This document shows, piece by piece, positions 1 to 7,356 of a stretch of DNA of 9,467 bases (positions are counted from its first letter, which is position 1; each line of letters opens with the position of its first letter). The notes under the pieces are model-generated. The model worked only from the letters and a program-made list of their open reading frames with translations. It was not told the origin of the DNA and made no database searches. The position numbers were made by a program, and so were the translations under genes. Source of the DNA: 66-474 sp035249465 (GTDB lineage: Bacteria; Pseudomonadota; Gammaproteobacteria; Xanthomonadales; Rhodanobacteraceae); assembly GCA_035249465.1 (NCBI GenBank), contig DATFGL010000202.1, positions 1-9,467 of the forward strand, written 5' to 3'.

Positions 1-2769
1 GCCCAGCTTCACCTGCTCGGCCTCGACCTTGCGGGCCATGTCGAATTGTTCGACGTAGGCCTCCGCCGGAATCGTCACGCGCGGATCGTGCGCGACCGTC
101 AGCGGTTCACTGTACGTCTTGCCGTTGACCGTGAGCTTCACCGTGTATTGCCCGGGAGGCGCCCACACACCGTCCGCCCACGGATCGCCGTGCGCCAACG
201 CCGCGGGTTGTGCGTAGCGCAGTGGCCACACGAAGCGGTGCAGGCCGGGCGTGGTCTGCAGCATTACCGGCTGCTCCAGCCACACCGGCATCGAGTTGAT
301 CTTGCCGAGGTCGTGGTGCGGCGCCTTGTCGCTGCTGGAGTAATGCCGCACCAGGCGGCCTTGCGCGTCGTAGATCGATAGCTCGATCGGCTTCGCGGGC
401 GTCGCGGCCAGCGAGTAATCGATGTACGCGCCCCACGGCGGATTTTCCGCAGTGGGTTCGTCCTTGGGCAGCGGCGTGCCGGTGAACCTCGTCGTGCGCA
501 CGCGGTAGCCGACATCCGGCTTGTACAGGCGCGTCGCCCAGCTTGCCGGATACGCGGCGAGCTGCCGCAGCGCCGAGACGTCGTCCATGATCCAGAACCC
601 GCGCCCGTGCGTCGCGATCACCAGATCGGCGTTCTTGACCGCGATGTCGCGCACCGAAGTGACGGGCAGGTTCTGCTGCAGCGCGTGCCACTGATCGCCG
701 TCGTCGAACGACACGTACACGCCGTGTTCGGTGCCGGCGTAGAGCAGGCCCTTCTTCACCGGGTCTTCGCGCACCACGTTGACGAAGTCGCCGGAGGGAA
801 TGCCGTTGACGATCAGTTGCCAGGTCTTGCCGCCGTCAGTGGTGCGATAGATGTAGGGCTTGCGGTCGTCGAGGCGATGCCGGTCCACCGAGGCGAACGC
901 GGCGGCCTTGTCGAAGTGCGAGGGTTCGATGTTGCCGACCTTCGACCATGCGCCAAGCTGTTTCGGCGTGACGTTGTTCCAGTGCGCGCCGTCGTCATCC
1001 GTGCGCCAGATCAGGCCATCGTCGGTGCCGGCCCACAACAGGTTGCGATCCAGCGGCGATGAACCGATGGCATACACCACGCCGCGGCGCGGACCCTGGC
1101 CGAGGTTGTCGGCGACGGTGGCCGCGTCGAGGTTGGCCGGCACGCCGGGATCTTCGCGCGAAAGATCGGGACTGATCGCGGTCCAGTGCTTGCCGCCGTC
1201 GCGGGTCTGCCACAGGCGCTGGTTGCCGAAATACAGCGTCGAATGGTCGACCGCGTTGAAGGTGAGCGGCAGCGTCCAGGTGTGGCGATACAGGTCGGGG
1301 TCGGCCAGCGTCGGATCGACGTTGCGCGTCTGCTGGGTTTTCAGGTCCAGCTTCTCCACCGTGCCGCCGTACACGATGTCCGGATCCTTCGGGTCGGGCG
1401 CGATCATGCCGCTCTCGCCGCCGGCGGTCACTTCGTGGAACTGCATCATGTTGATGGTGGCGTAGTAGGGCGATCGGCTGGGCACCGCGGCCGCGCCGGA
1501 ATCCTGCTGCGCGCCGTACACGCGGTAGGGGAAGCGGTTGTCCACGCTGACGTGGTACATCTGCGCGGTCGGCTGGTTGTACCAGCTCGACCACGTCTTG
1601 CCGCCGTTGGTGGTGATGATCGCGCCCTGGTCCACGCCCATGATCTGGCGGTTCGCGTCGTTCGGGTCGATCCACAGCTCGTGGTAATCGTCGCCGGTCG
1701 GGTCGCCCAGCACCGGCACGAAGTGCTTGCCGCCGTCGTCCGAACGCAGCTCGATGGTGTTCATCGCGTAGATGCGATCCGGGTTCTTCGGATCGGCGGT
1801 GATCTGCCCGAAATACCAGCCGCGCTGCCAGATGCGTGGGTCGCCGCTGGTTTTCTTCCAGGTCTTGCCCGCGTCATCGGAGCGAAACAGACCACCGTCG
1901 GTCGCATCCGCGATCGCGTAGATGCGATCGGGCGCTGCGTTTGAAATCGCAATGCCGATGCGGCCCAGGCCTTCCGACGGAAAACCGTGGCCTTCGAGAT
2001 GCGTCCAGGTATCGCCGCCGTCGCTGGATTTGTACAGGCCGCTGCCGGGGCCGTTCGAGGGCGGATACACGTTCCACGGCGGACGTCGCGTCTGCCACAG
2101 CGACGCGTAGATCACGTTGGCATCGCCAGGCTTGAAGATCAGGTCGATCGCACCGGTGTCGGCGTTCGGGCCCAGCACTTTCTTCCAGGTCTTGCCACCG
2201 TCCAGCGAACGGAACACGCCGCGCTCGGCGTTCGGGCCGTAGGGATGGCCCAGCGCCGCCACGAACACGCGGTTCGGGTTGTGCGGGTCGACGCGGATCA
2301 CCGCGATCTGCTGGGTATCGGCGAGGCCGATGTGGGTCCAGGTCTTGCCACCGTCGACGGACTTGTACATGCCGTCGCCCTGCGCGATGTCCGAGCGCAT
2401 GTCGGATTCGCCGGTGCCGACATAGATCACGTCCGGGTCTGACGGCGCGACCGCGATCGCGCCGATGGAACCGGCGTCTTCCGAGTCGAAGATCGGCTGC
2501 CAGGTGCGGCCCGCGTCGATCGTCTCCCATACGCCGCCGTCCACCGCGCCCATGTAGAAATGATTGGGTTGGCCGATGACACCCGTGACCGCCAGTGTGC
2601 GGCCGGCGCGGAACGGACCGATCAGGCGCCAATGCAGTGCGCCGAACGGCATTGCCCGCGTGCTTGTTGCCGTGGGCGTTGCGGCTGCTGCCATCGGCAA
2701 AGCCAGCGTCGCGGCGGGCAAGGCGAGCGCGACGGACGCGGCGAGCGCCGCGAGGCGGGAAACGGACAT
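1..2769 (-). CDS. Secreted BNR/Asp-box beta-propeller protein (sortilin/VPS10-like, often annotated 'glycosyl hydrolase'), partial
   Basis: The frame is open for 923 codons from an ATG at 2769 to the left window edge, so the C-terminus is missing; relatives usually run to about 1,000-1,100 residues. A strong Shine-Dalgarno sequence 7 nt upstream fixes the start. Residues 1 to about 30 form an Ala/Leu-rich signal peptide, so the protein is exported. The mature part opens with the family-typical LHWRLIGPFRAGR. Asp-box motifs (S/T-x-D-x-G-x-T-W) end at W90, W144, W195, W255, W304, W393, W529, W597, W650 and W694, with a degenerate copy ending at F350. These are signature loops of BNR, sialidase and Vps10 propeller blades. 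After about residue 740 an Ig/FlgD-like region follows (IELSIYDAQGRLVR, then PGQYTVKLTVNGK). The family's biochemical role is not settled; the 'glycosyl hydrolase' label rests on the fold, and I see no assignable catalytic residues. It may bind or process extracellular polymers. The 187-bp spacer from the upstream gene and the strong RBS suggest an independent unit. Confidence 0.9.
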   Translation of the reverse strand, partial: MSVSRLAALAASVALALPAATLALPMAAAATPTATSTRAMPFGALHWRLIGPFRAGRTLAVTGVIGQPNHFYMGAVDGGVWETIDAGRTWQPIFDSEDAGSIGAIAVAPSDPDVIYVGTGESDMRSDIAQGDGMYKSVDGGKTWTHIGLADTQQIAVIRVDPHNPNRVFVAALGHPYGPNAERGVFRSLDGGKTWKKVLGPNADTGAIDLIFKPGDANVIYASLWQTRRPPWNVYPPSNGPGSGLYKSSDGGDTWTHLEGHGFPSEGLGRIGIAISNAAPDRIYAIADATDGGLFRSDDAGKTWKKTSGDPRIWQRGWYFGQITADPKNPDRIYAMNTIELRSDDGGKHFVPVLGDPTGDDYHELWIDPNDANRQIMGVDQGAIITTNGGKTWSSWYNQPTAQMYHVSVDNRFPYRVYGAQQDSGAAAVPSRSPYYATINMMQFHEVTAGGESGMIAPDPKDPDIVYGGTVEKLDLKTQQTRNVDPTLADPDLYRHTWTLPLTFNAVDHSTLYFGNQRLWQTRDGGKHWTAISPDLSREDPGVPANLDAATVADNLGQGPRRGVVYAIGSSPLDRNLLWAGTDDGLIWRTDDDGAHWNNVTPKQLGAWSKVGNIEPSHFDKAAAFASVDRHRLDDRKPYIYRTTDGGKTWQLIVNGIPSGDFVNVVREDPVKKGLLYAGTEHGVYVSFDDGDQWHALQQNLPVTSVRDIAVKNADLVIATHGRGFWIMDDVSALRQLAAYPASWATRLYKPDVGYRVRTTRFTGTPLPKDEPTAENPPWGAYIDYSLAATPAKPIELSIYDAQGRLVRHYSSSDKAPHHDLGKINSMPVWLEQPVMLQTTPGLHRFVWPLRYAQPAALAHGDPWADGVWAPPGQYTVKLTVNGKTYSEPLTVAHDPRVTIPAEAYVEQFDMARKVEAEQVKLG

Positions 2770-2776
2770 GGCTGAC

Positions 2777-2782
2777 CCTCCT
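2777..2782 (-). promoter_or_regulatory. Ribosome binding site of the BNR protein gene
   Basis: On the minus strand AGGAGG lies 7 nt before the ATG at 2769. It settles this ATG as the start and is one of only two strong Shine-Dalgarno sequences in the window. Confidence 0.75.
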
Positions 2783-2795
2783 GGACGATCCCGCC

Positions 2796-2830
2796 ATGAT
2801 AGCCAGTGCATCCGCGCGGGCATGGGTCAA
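2796..2830 (-). promoter_or_regulatory. Weak candidate promoter for the BNR protein gene
   Basis: On the minus strand TTGACC (2830-2825) resembles a -35 box and TATCAT (2801-2796) is a good -10 match, five of six bases. The spacer between them is 23 bp, longer than the usual 16-18, so they may not work together; TATCAT may pair with a poorer -35. The position, just upstream of the RBS in a 187-bp gap, is reasonable. Nothing else structured was seen in the gap. Confidence 0.25.
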
Positions 2831-2956
2831 AAGGCAGGGGTGCCGAACCGCGCACAAGTATTGCCAAGCCTGCTTTATCGGAAACCACCACACGCGCCAG
2901 CCGCGGGACGGGCAGGAGTAGCGCGGGTGCTGGCGATGCGGCTGCCCCGGCTCATC

Positions 2957-4030
2957 TCATCGGCAAGGGCCAATCGTGCCGGTGACCATGCAGTAGCGGT
3001 CGAGATCGTCCGGAGCAAAAACGGTGCCGGCAAAATCCCTCTTGACGCCGCTTGCATAAGCCGCCTGGTCGGTTTTGTCCAGCGGGTCATAGTGGTAAAG
3101 CATGACCGCCTTTACCTGAGCCTTCGTGGCGAGCGCACCGATGCTGTTCGTATCCAGATGCTCGGAGGTGAAGTGGGCCCGGAACGCCTGGACGCGCTTC
3201 GGCGGCCAATGGTTCCGTGCCGCCATCGAGTTGATGAATCGATCGCGATCCTCGGCATCGCGGCTCGATGCTTCCGCCACCAGCACATCGGCACCCTTCG
3301 CCAATCGGGCAACGGCGTCGCTCGGGCCCGTATCGCCCGTGAATACGATCACGCCGTGCGGCGTCTCGATCCGATAGGAATAGGATTTCAACTCCTTGCG
3401 TTGTTGAATCGGCATCAATGCGTAGTGCGAATTTTCGGCGGCGGTGACGCTGATCTTGTCGTCCTGGAAGATCAATCCATCCCGATTGAACTCGTGGGCA
3501 ACGAAGGGGTTCATGAACTGTCCGTTGCCGATGCGGTAGGCAGATGGCGTTTCGGCCTCGAAGGGGCGAAAGCCGATCGTGATGAAGTGGAAGGCCGCAT
3601 CGACAAGTTCCCTGGTTTGTGGCGGCCCGTATATGTTGAAGGACCCGACGATGCCAAAGAGATCTTCGCGGGCAAAATCGTTCGCCATGACGTCGGCCAG
3701 GCCGAGATCATGGTCCGCATGAAGGTGCGTAAGGAAAATGGTCCTGATCTGCTCGGACTTGATGCCGGCCTCGATCATCCGGCGGATGGTTCCGATGCCG
3801 CAATCGATCAAATACTCGCGCCCGTCTACGATGAGCAGCGTGGAGGGTTCCGATCGATCGAGCCGCAACGGCGGTCCTCCTGCCGTGCCAAGGAAAACGA
3901 TCTCCGTATCGAGGCTTGGATGTGCGGCAGGGGCATGCTGTGCGGCATCAGCGCCGGGCACGCCAACAGCCAGCACAAGTGCAAGGATCGCAATTGTTCG
4001 AAGTGCGGCCACCAATGCAGGAACACACAT
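2957..4030 (-). CDS. Exported metallo-beta-lactamase-fold hydrolase (RNase Z/arylsulfatase-like subgroup)
   Basis: This encodes 357 residues from the ATG at 4030. That start is preferred over an in-frame ATG at 4087 because it has a GGAGGA ribosome site and begins directly with a signal peptide (hydrophobic residues about 4-26, likely cleavage near ADA-A at 29/30). The mature protein should be periplasmic or secreted. The metal-binding motif THLHADHD is at 101-108 (H102, H104, D106, H107). Further probable ligands are H202 in ENSHY, D233 in TGDTG and a C-terminal His, H286 or H291, in AHFTSEHL. The order and the LIDCGIGT segment (74-81) match MBL hydrolases near tRNase Z and arylsulfatase-type enzymes. 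The signal peptide argues against a tRNA-processing role. The substrate is unknown; a secreted phosphodiesterase, sulfatase or lactonase activity is possible. A 93-bp gap separates it from the acyltransferase gene upstream. Its base composition is lower in GC than its neighbours. Confidence 0.88.
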   Translation of the reverse strand: MCVPALVAALRTIAILALVLAVGVPGADAAQHAPAAHPSLDTEIVFLGTAGGPPLRLDRSEPSTLLIVDGREYLIDCGIGTIRRMIEAGIKSEQIRTIFLTHLHADHDLGLADVMANDFAREDLFGIVGSFNIYGPPQTRELVDAAFHFITIGFRPFEAETPSAYRIGNGQFMNPFVAHEFNRDGLIFQDDKISVTAAENSHYALMPIQQRKELKSYSYRIETPHGVIVFTGDTGPSDAVARLAKGADVLVAEASSRDAEDRDRFINSMAARNHWPPKRVQAFRAHFTSEHLDTNSIGALATKAQVKAVMLYHYDPLDKTDQAAYASGVKRDFAGTVFAPDDLDRYCMVTGTIGPCR

Positions 4031-4037
4031 GGGCGCA

Positions 4038-4043
4038 TCCTCC
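4038..4043 (-). promoter_or_regulatory. Ribosome binding site deciding the start of the MBL-fold gene
   Basis: GGAGGA on the minus strand lies 7 nt before the ATG at 4030. It favours the 357-residue product with an N-terminal signal peptide over the 376-residue reading from 4087, whose extra 19 residues would bury the signal sequence. Confidence 0.7.
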
Positions 4044-4123
4044 GGCGCTCGCTTGGGCGACCAACCTGCCAGTTCATCCCGCCGCAATGTTACTCGCGGT
4101 CAGGTCACGTCGGCCGCGCGGCT

Positions 4124-5260
4124 TCATCGCCGGCCGGTGGAAGGCTCCGTGTTTCCCGCTTCGTCGTCCCATCGATCGAGGCTGGCCAGCTGTTCGATGC
4201 GCGCGAATATGCCGTCGACGAAGCGGTTTCGATGCCGATACCACAGCGCGTTGGCGTGCAGGATGCTGCCGAGCCGGCGCTTTTCGCCATGCAGGCCCTG
4301 GCCGCTTTCGTATACGCCGATGCGCCGCTCGATGCAGAACCGGATGTTTTCCAGCCAGCTCACGTGGTAGAGGTTGTAGCGATCCATGGCCGCGTGGTCC
4401 ATGCCCAGGAACTTGTCGAGCAGGCGTCCGGAATCGCACAGCACCAGGTTGAACGCAACGAGCCGCTCACCCTCGGAATAGGTGACGCAGAATGCGCGGC
4501 CCGGCATCCCGCGCAGCACGTTTTCGAAATAGCCCGGCGTCAGTTCCTCGAACGACAGCTTCGCGTTCGCCAGCGTCTCGCGGTACAGGCGCTGCACGTC
4601 GTCCCTGATGTCGGAAAGACCGGTGCGCCATTCGATCTTCAACGCGGCGCCGGCGCGCCGCTTGCGGCGCAAATCCTTGCGCGTGGACGCGCCCAGCGAT
4701 TCAAGATAGCCGTCCACGTCACGCCAGGGGATGTCCAGCGTGGCGCCCGGCAAGCCGGGTAGCGCGCGCAAGCCGCGCTGCGGACACACCTGTTGCCACA
4801 CCGGTTCATCCAGCGGTGCATCCTTCACCGCGAGCATGCCGAATTTCTCCTTCGCCGCCACGGCCTCCATTTGCGCGAGGATCGCATCCAGCCACGCCGC
4901 ACGTTGTTCCGGCGTCGAATCGGGCGCGAAACCCACCCGGCAACGTTCGGTCACCGGTGAGCCCAGCGACAGCATCGGGATGCGCAGCAGGCGCGGGAAA
5001 ACCTTTGCCAGCGCTTCGGTCGCGCTGCGCAGCGTGCCCTGCACCGTGGTATCGATGCGGTAGTCGGTGGCGAAGGCAGGCACCGCGGCCAGCAACCGGT
5101 CATCGTCGCGAACCGCGAAATACCTGTAGCGGAATCCTGCGAGACCCGCGTGCTCGATCGCGCGCAGGTAGGCATGGTCCTCCAGTTCGTGCGGAAACAG
5201 GCGATTCCACGCGTCCGGCGCGAACGCGTCGATGGAAGGATGCACGGTGGCTTCGATCAT
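4124..5260 (-). CDS. GNAT-fold acyltransferase, FemAB-like/BioF2-like (Acetyltransf_6 type)
   Basis: This encodes 378 residues with no signal peptide or membrane segment, so it is probably cytoplasmic. The architecture resembles tandem-GNAT proteins of the FemAB-like and CelD/BioF2-like families. An N-terminal half (about 1-170) contains the HAYLRAIEHAG and LLAAVPAF segments. A very basic patch follows (STRKDLRRKRR, 192-202), as seen before the second GNAT domain in these families. The C-terminal half (about 205-350) includes GERLVAFNLVL (264-274), YESGQGLHGEKRRLGS (317-332) and WYRHRN (340-345). These proteins transfer acyl or aminoacyl groups to cell-wall, lipid or small-molecule amines; the actual substrate cannot be read here. 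The gene starts 49 bp after the stop of the arginase-like gene on the same strand, suggesting an operon. The ATG at 5260 has no purine-rich Shine-Dalgarno sequence (the upstream stretch reads CCCCTCCGGGC), but the sequence from it reads like a normal family N-terminus. Confidence 0.82.
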   Translation of the reverse strand: MIEATVHPSIDAFAPDAWNRLFPHELEDHAYLRAIEHAGLAGFRYRYFAVRDDDRLLAAVPAFATDYRIDTTVQGTLRSATEALAKVFPRLLRIPMLSLGSPVTERCRVGFAPDSTPEQRAAWLDAILAQMEAVAAKEKFGMLAVKDAPLDEPVWQQVCPQRGLRALPGLPGATLDIPWRDVDGYLESLGASTRKDLRRKRRAGAALKIEWRTGLSDIRDDVQRLYRETLANAKLSFEELTPGYFENVLRGMPGRAFCVTYSEGERLVAFNLVLCDSGRLLDKFLGMDHAAMDRYNLYHVSWLENIRFCIERRIGVYESGQGLHGEKRRLGSILHANALWYRHRNRFVDGIFARIEQLASLDRWDDEAGNTEPSTGRR

Positions 5261-5309
5261 GCCCGGAGGGGTGCGGCGTCGTTCGGCGATGTGGAGGCGG
5301 CAGCGGAAC

Positions 5310-6242
5310 TCATGGCGCAGCGCGCGCGGTGCAGGCGTCGAACAAGACGCGCGCGAGTTCGCGGTCGGTGCGGGTATTGTCTTCGATCTTGCGTCGATCC
5401 GCCGCGTTGCGCAGCGGCTGGTCCATTTTCGATTCGATGCGCTTCAGCCAGTTGACGTGCCGCGGTGGCGAGTATTCGCCGCAGATGTCCGCGCCGAGCA
5501 CCCGTTTGCGTTCTCCCGCGGCGCGAAGCATCGCGCGCAGCGCCGCGAACGGCATTTGGCCCTGGTCCCAGTTGGTCAGGGCTTCGTGCTCGGGCAGCAC
5601 GTCCTTGTCGATGGTGATCCAGATGGCCTCGGTGGGAATCGCCGCCAGCACCGCATCGATGGCCTGTGGCAGCGGCACGCCGGCGAGATTGCGCCAGTGG
5701 ATGTGCCCGTCGCGCCAGGTGTGTCCCGGTCCGTCGGCGATGCGCCGGCGTACGCGCGACGCTTCATGCTGCCATGGGAACAAGGCCAGGCGGCCCGCGG
5801 CCAGCGCCGGGAGATTGCCGCCCTTGCGGACGGGATCGATCAGATCGTCACTGCAGCAACCCACCGTGACGACCCGCCGCACGTTCGGCAACGCCAGCGC
5901 GCGATTCACCCACGAGCCGCAGTGCCAGCGAGGCGCCAGGCGCACCCAGTCTGGGTGATTGTCGAAATGCAGCAGGGTGAACGGTTCTTCCACGCGCTCG
6001 GCCAGCAACGCAGCGAGATGGTGGAAATCACCGGATCCCATGAAGGTGACGGACGGACGCGGGTCCGCTGCTGCCGCGAGCCTTGCGCGCGCCGCTTCGA
6101 TGTTCTTGCGGCGGCTCCACAGGCGCAGGGATGGGCCGATGTCGCGCAGGTCCACGCGGGTGACCGATGACCAGGGCGCGGCGGCGGCAAGCGCTGCGGC
6201 ATCGACGCTGCCATCGGTGTCGAAGATGCGAAGGTGGGCCAT
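5310..6242 (-). CDS. Arginase-fold (ureohydrolase-like) protein
   Basis: This encodes 310 residues from the ATG at 6242. The frame continues upstream to 6458, but that extension is low-complexity and overlaps the divergent gene, whereas LRIFDTDGS after the chosen Met looks like a true start. The Shine-Dalgarno signal is weak. The arginase/agmatinase signature motifs are present in order. GSGDFHH (69-75) corresponds to GGDHS. FDNHPDW (93-99) corresponds to DAHxD (D94, H96, D98). ITIDKDVL (209-216) corresponds to SxDxD (D212, D214). GADICGEYSPP (250-260) corresponds to the late Glu motif (E256). The Mn-binding residues therefore seem retained, so hydrolysis of a guanidino, amidino or related C-N bond is plausible. 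Divergence around the motifs argues against housekeeping arginase, agmatinase or formiminoglutamase. The protein is probably cytoplasmic. It lies directly upstream of the acyltransferase gene and divergent from a desaturase gene. Confidence 0.85.
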   Translation of the reverse strand: MAHLRIFDTDGSVDAAALAAAAPWSSVTRVDLRDIGPSLRLWSRRKNIEAARARLAAAADPRPSVTFMGSGDFHHLAALLAERVEEPFTLLHFDNHPDWVRLAPRWHCGSWVNRALALPNVRRVVTVGCCSDDLIDPVRKGGNLPALAAGRLALFPWQHEASRVRRRIADGPGHTWRDGHIHWRNLAGVPLPQAIDAVLAAIPTEAIWITIDKDVLPEHEALTNWDQGQMPFAALRAMLRAAGERKRVLGADICGEYSPPRHVNWLKRIESKMDQPLRNAADRRKIEDNTRTDRELARVLFDACTARAAP

Positions 6243-6349
6243 GTAGCAAGTATCGTGTTTCGGGGTGCCGGACGGCTCGGGTCCCGCTGCGGGGCGATCC
6301 GGCCAGAAGTCGGGAACCGCATGTTGCCTGAACCGCCTTTCAGGATACT

Positions 6350-6380
6350 TTGCGTGGCGTTCCGCGCAACGTCGTAAAAT
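6350..6380 (+). promoter_or_regulatory. Weak candidate promoter for the desaturase gene
   Basis: TTGCGT (6350-6355) and TAAAAT (6375-6380) resemble -35 and -10 boxes with a 19-bp spacer, slightly long. This would place the transcript start about 50 bp before the ATG at 6439. The site lies between the divergent gene start at 6242 and the desaturase start. Confidence 0.25.
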
Positions 6381-6438
6381 GGCACTCCGGGCCGGCCGCA
6401 ACGCGGCGTCCGCCCGCTTGCCCCTCGCGCTTGCTGCA

Positions 6439-7350
6439 ATGAATACCGCAACGGTCAAACCACGTCGTCTTTTCTTCGCCTACACCGGCTGGGATGCGAT
6501 CCCGGTGCTGATGGTGCTGGGCCACGCCGCGTTCCTCGCGTGGCTGTTCTTCGGCTTCCACCGGACGCCGTGGTGGTTGTGGATTCCGTGCGCGTGCGTG
6601 TACTCGATCTCGATCTCGTGGTCGATCAACTCGACCAGCCACAACTTCATCCACAATCCGTTCTTCAAGTGGGAGTGGCTGAACCGCGTCTACAGTTTCC
6701 TGTTCTCGCTGACCGACGGTTTCAGTCAGGAGTTCTACAAGCACGTTCACCTGCGCCACCACGTCGGCAACATGGACCGCATCGGCAAGGACGGCACCAC
6801 CATCGATCCATTGTCGATCTACCGCCACGGCAAGGATGGCAAGCCGGAAAGCGTGTGGACCTACACGTTCTATTCGTATTTCCGCGACGACATCGGCGAG
6901 TGCTACCGGCGCGTCAAGCAGAAATGGCCGCATTTGGCGCGCTGGATACGCATCGAGATCGCGACGGTGGTCGTCGTGTACCTCGTTTGCCTGGTCTACG
7001 ACTGGCGCGCGTTCCTCTGCCTGGTGCCGTTCTATTACCTCGGTCATTCGCTGTCGTCGTTGAACGGCTACTACGAGCATCTGAAGGGCGATCCCGATCA
7101 GCCGATCGCGTGGGGTGTCAGCACCTACAACAAGGCCTACAACTGGATCTGGCTGTACAACGGCTTCCACGCCGAACACCACTATCGCCCCAAGGTGCAC
7201 TGGACGAAGATGGTGGCCCTGCGCGATTCGATCCGCGACGAGCAGGGTGCGAAAGGCGTGCACGTGATGGGCTGGTGCCACGCGCTGGGTTTCATGGATC
7301 GACAGCCGCCCGCACACACTTTGGTCAAGCCGGCCGCCGGGGCTGCGTAG
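6439..7350 (+). CDS. Membrane fatty-acid desaturase-like di-iron protein
   Basis: This encodes 303 residues from the ATG at 6439. The frame extends back to 6265, but the extra residues are Arg/Ala-rich and unlike a family N-terminus; an ATG at 6379 is the main alternative. The three histidine boxes of integral-membrane di-iron desaturases and hydroxylases are intact: HNFIH (68-72), HLRHH (104-108) and HAEHH (244-248). Hydrophobic spans lie at about 19-40, 44-64, 172-188 and 190-208, so it is an inner-membrane enzyme with the iron site facing the cytoplasm. The family (FA_desaturase fold) uses O2 and an electron donor to desaturate or hydroxylate acyl chains or similar hydrophobic substrates. 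Regiospecificity and substrate cannot be read from the sequence, and a hydroxylase is equally possible. There is no clear Shine-Dalgarno sequence. It is divergent from the arginase-like gene, and its stop is 6 bp from the convergent stop of the SirB2-like gene. Confidence 0.88.
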   Translation: MNTATVKPRRLFFAYTGWDAIPVLMVLGHAAFLAWLFFGFHRTPWWLWIPCACVYSISISWSINSTSHNFIHNPFFKWEWLNRVYSFLFSLTDGFSQEFYKHVHLRHHVGNMDRIGKDGTTIDPLSIYRHGKDGKPESVWTYTFYSYFRDDIGECYRRVKQKWPHLARWIRIEIATVVVVYLVCLVYDWRAFLCLVPFYYLGHSLSSLNGYYEHLKGDPDQPIAWGVSTYNKAYNWIWLYNGFHAEHHYRPKVHWTKMVALRDSIRDEQGAKGVHVMGWCHALGFMDRQPPAHTLVKPAAGAA

Positions 7351-7356
7351 GTAGCG

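Noticed and set aside
1186..1944. A 252-codon plus-strand frame rich in Val, Arg and His
   Set aside because: It lies wholly antisense inside the BNR propeller gene and has the composition of a codon-bias shadow.
590..2530. Recurring DNA motif close to GTCTTGCCGCCGTC, first considered a repeat array
   Set aside because: It is the coding sequence of the protein's Asp-box motifs (DGGKTW) in one reading frame, not an independent DNA repeat.
4031..4087. Upstream in-frame start at 4087 for the MBL-fold gene
   Set aside because: The added residues would precede the signal peptide, and the ATG at 4030 has a much better ribosome site.
2564..4762. A 732-codon open frame on the plus strand
   Set aside because: It runs antisense across the start of the BNR gene, the whole MBL gene and much of the acyltransferase gene, each of which has clear family motifs. 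Its translation shows no recognisable domain. Long antisense frames are expected in high-GC DNA.
6340..7317. A 325-codon minus-strand frame opposite the desaturase gene
   Set aside because: The plus strand carries three intact histidine boxes; the opposite frame has only low-complexity Val/Arg/His sequence.
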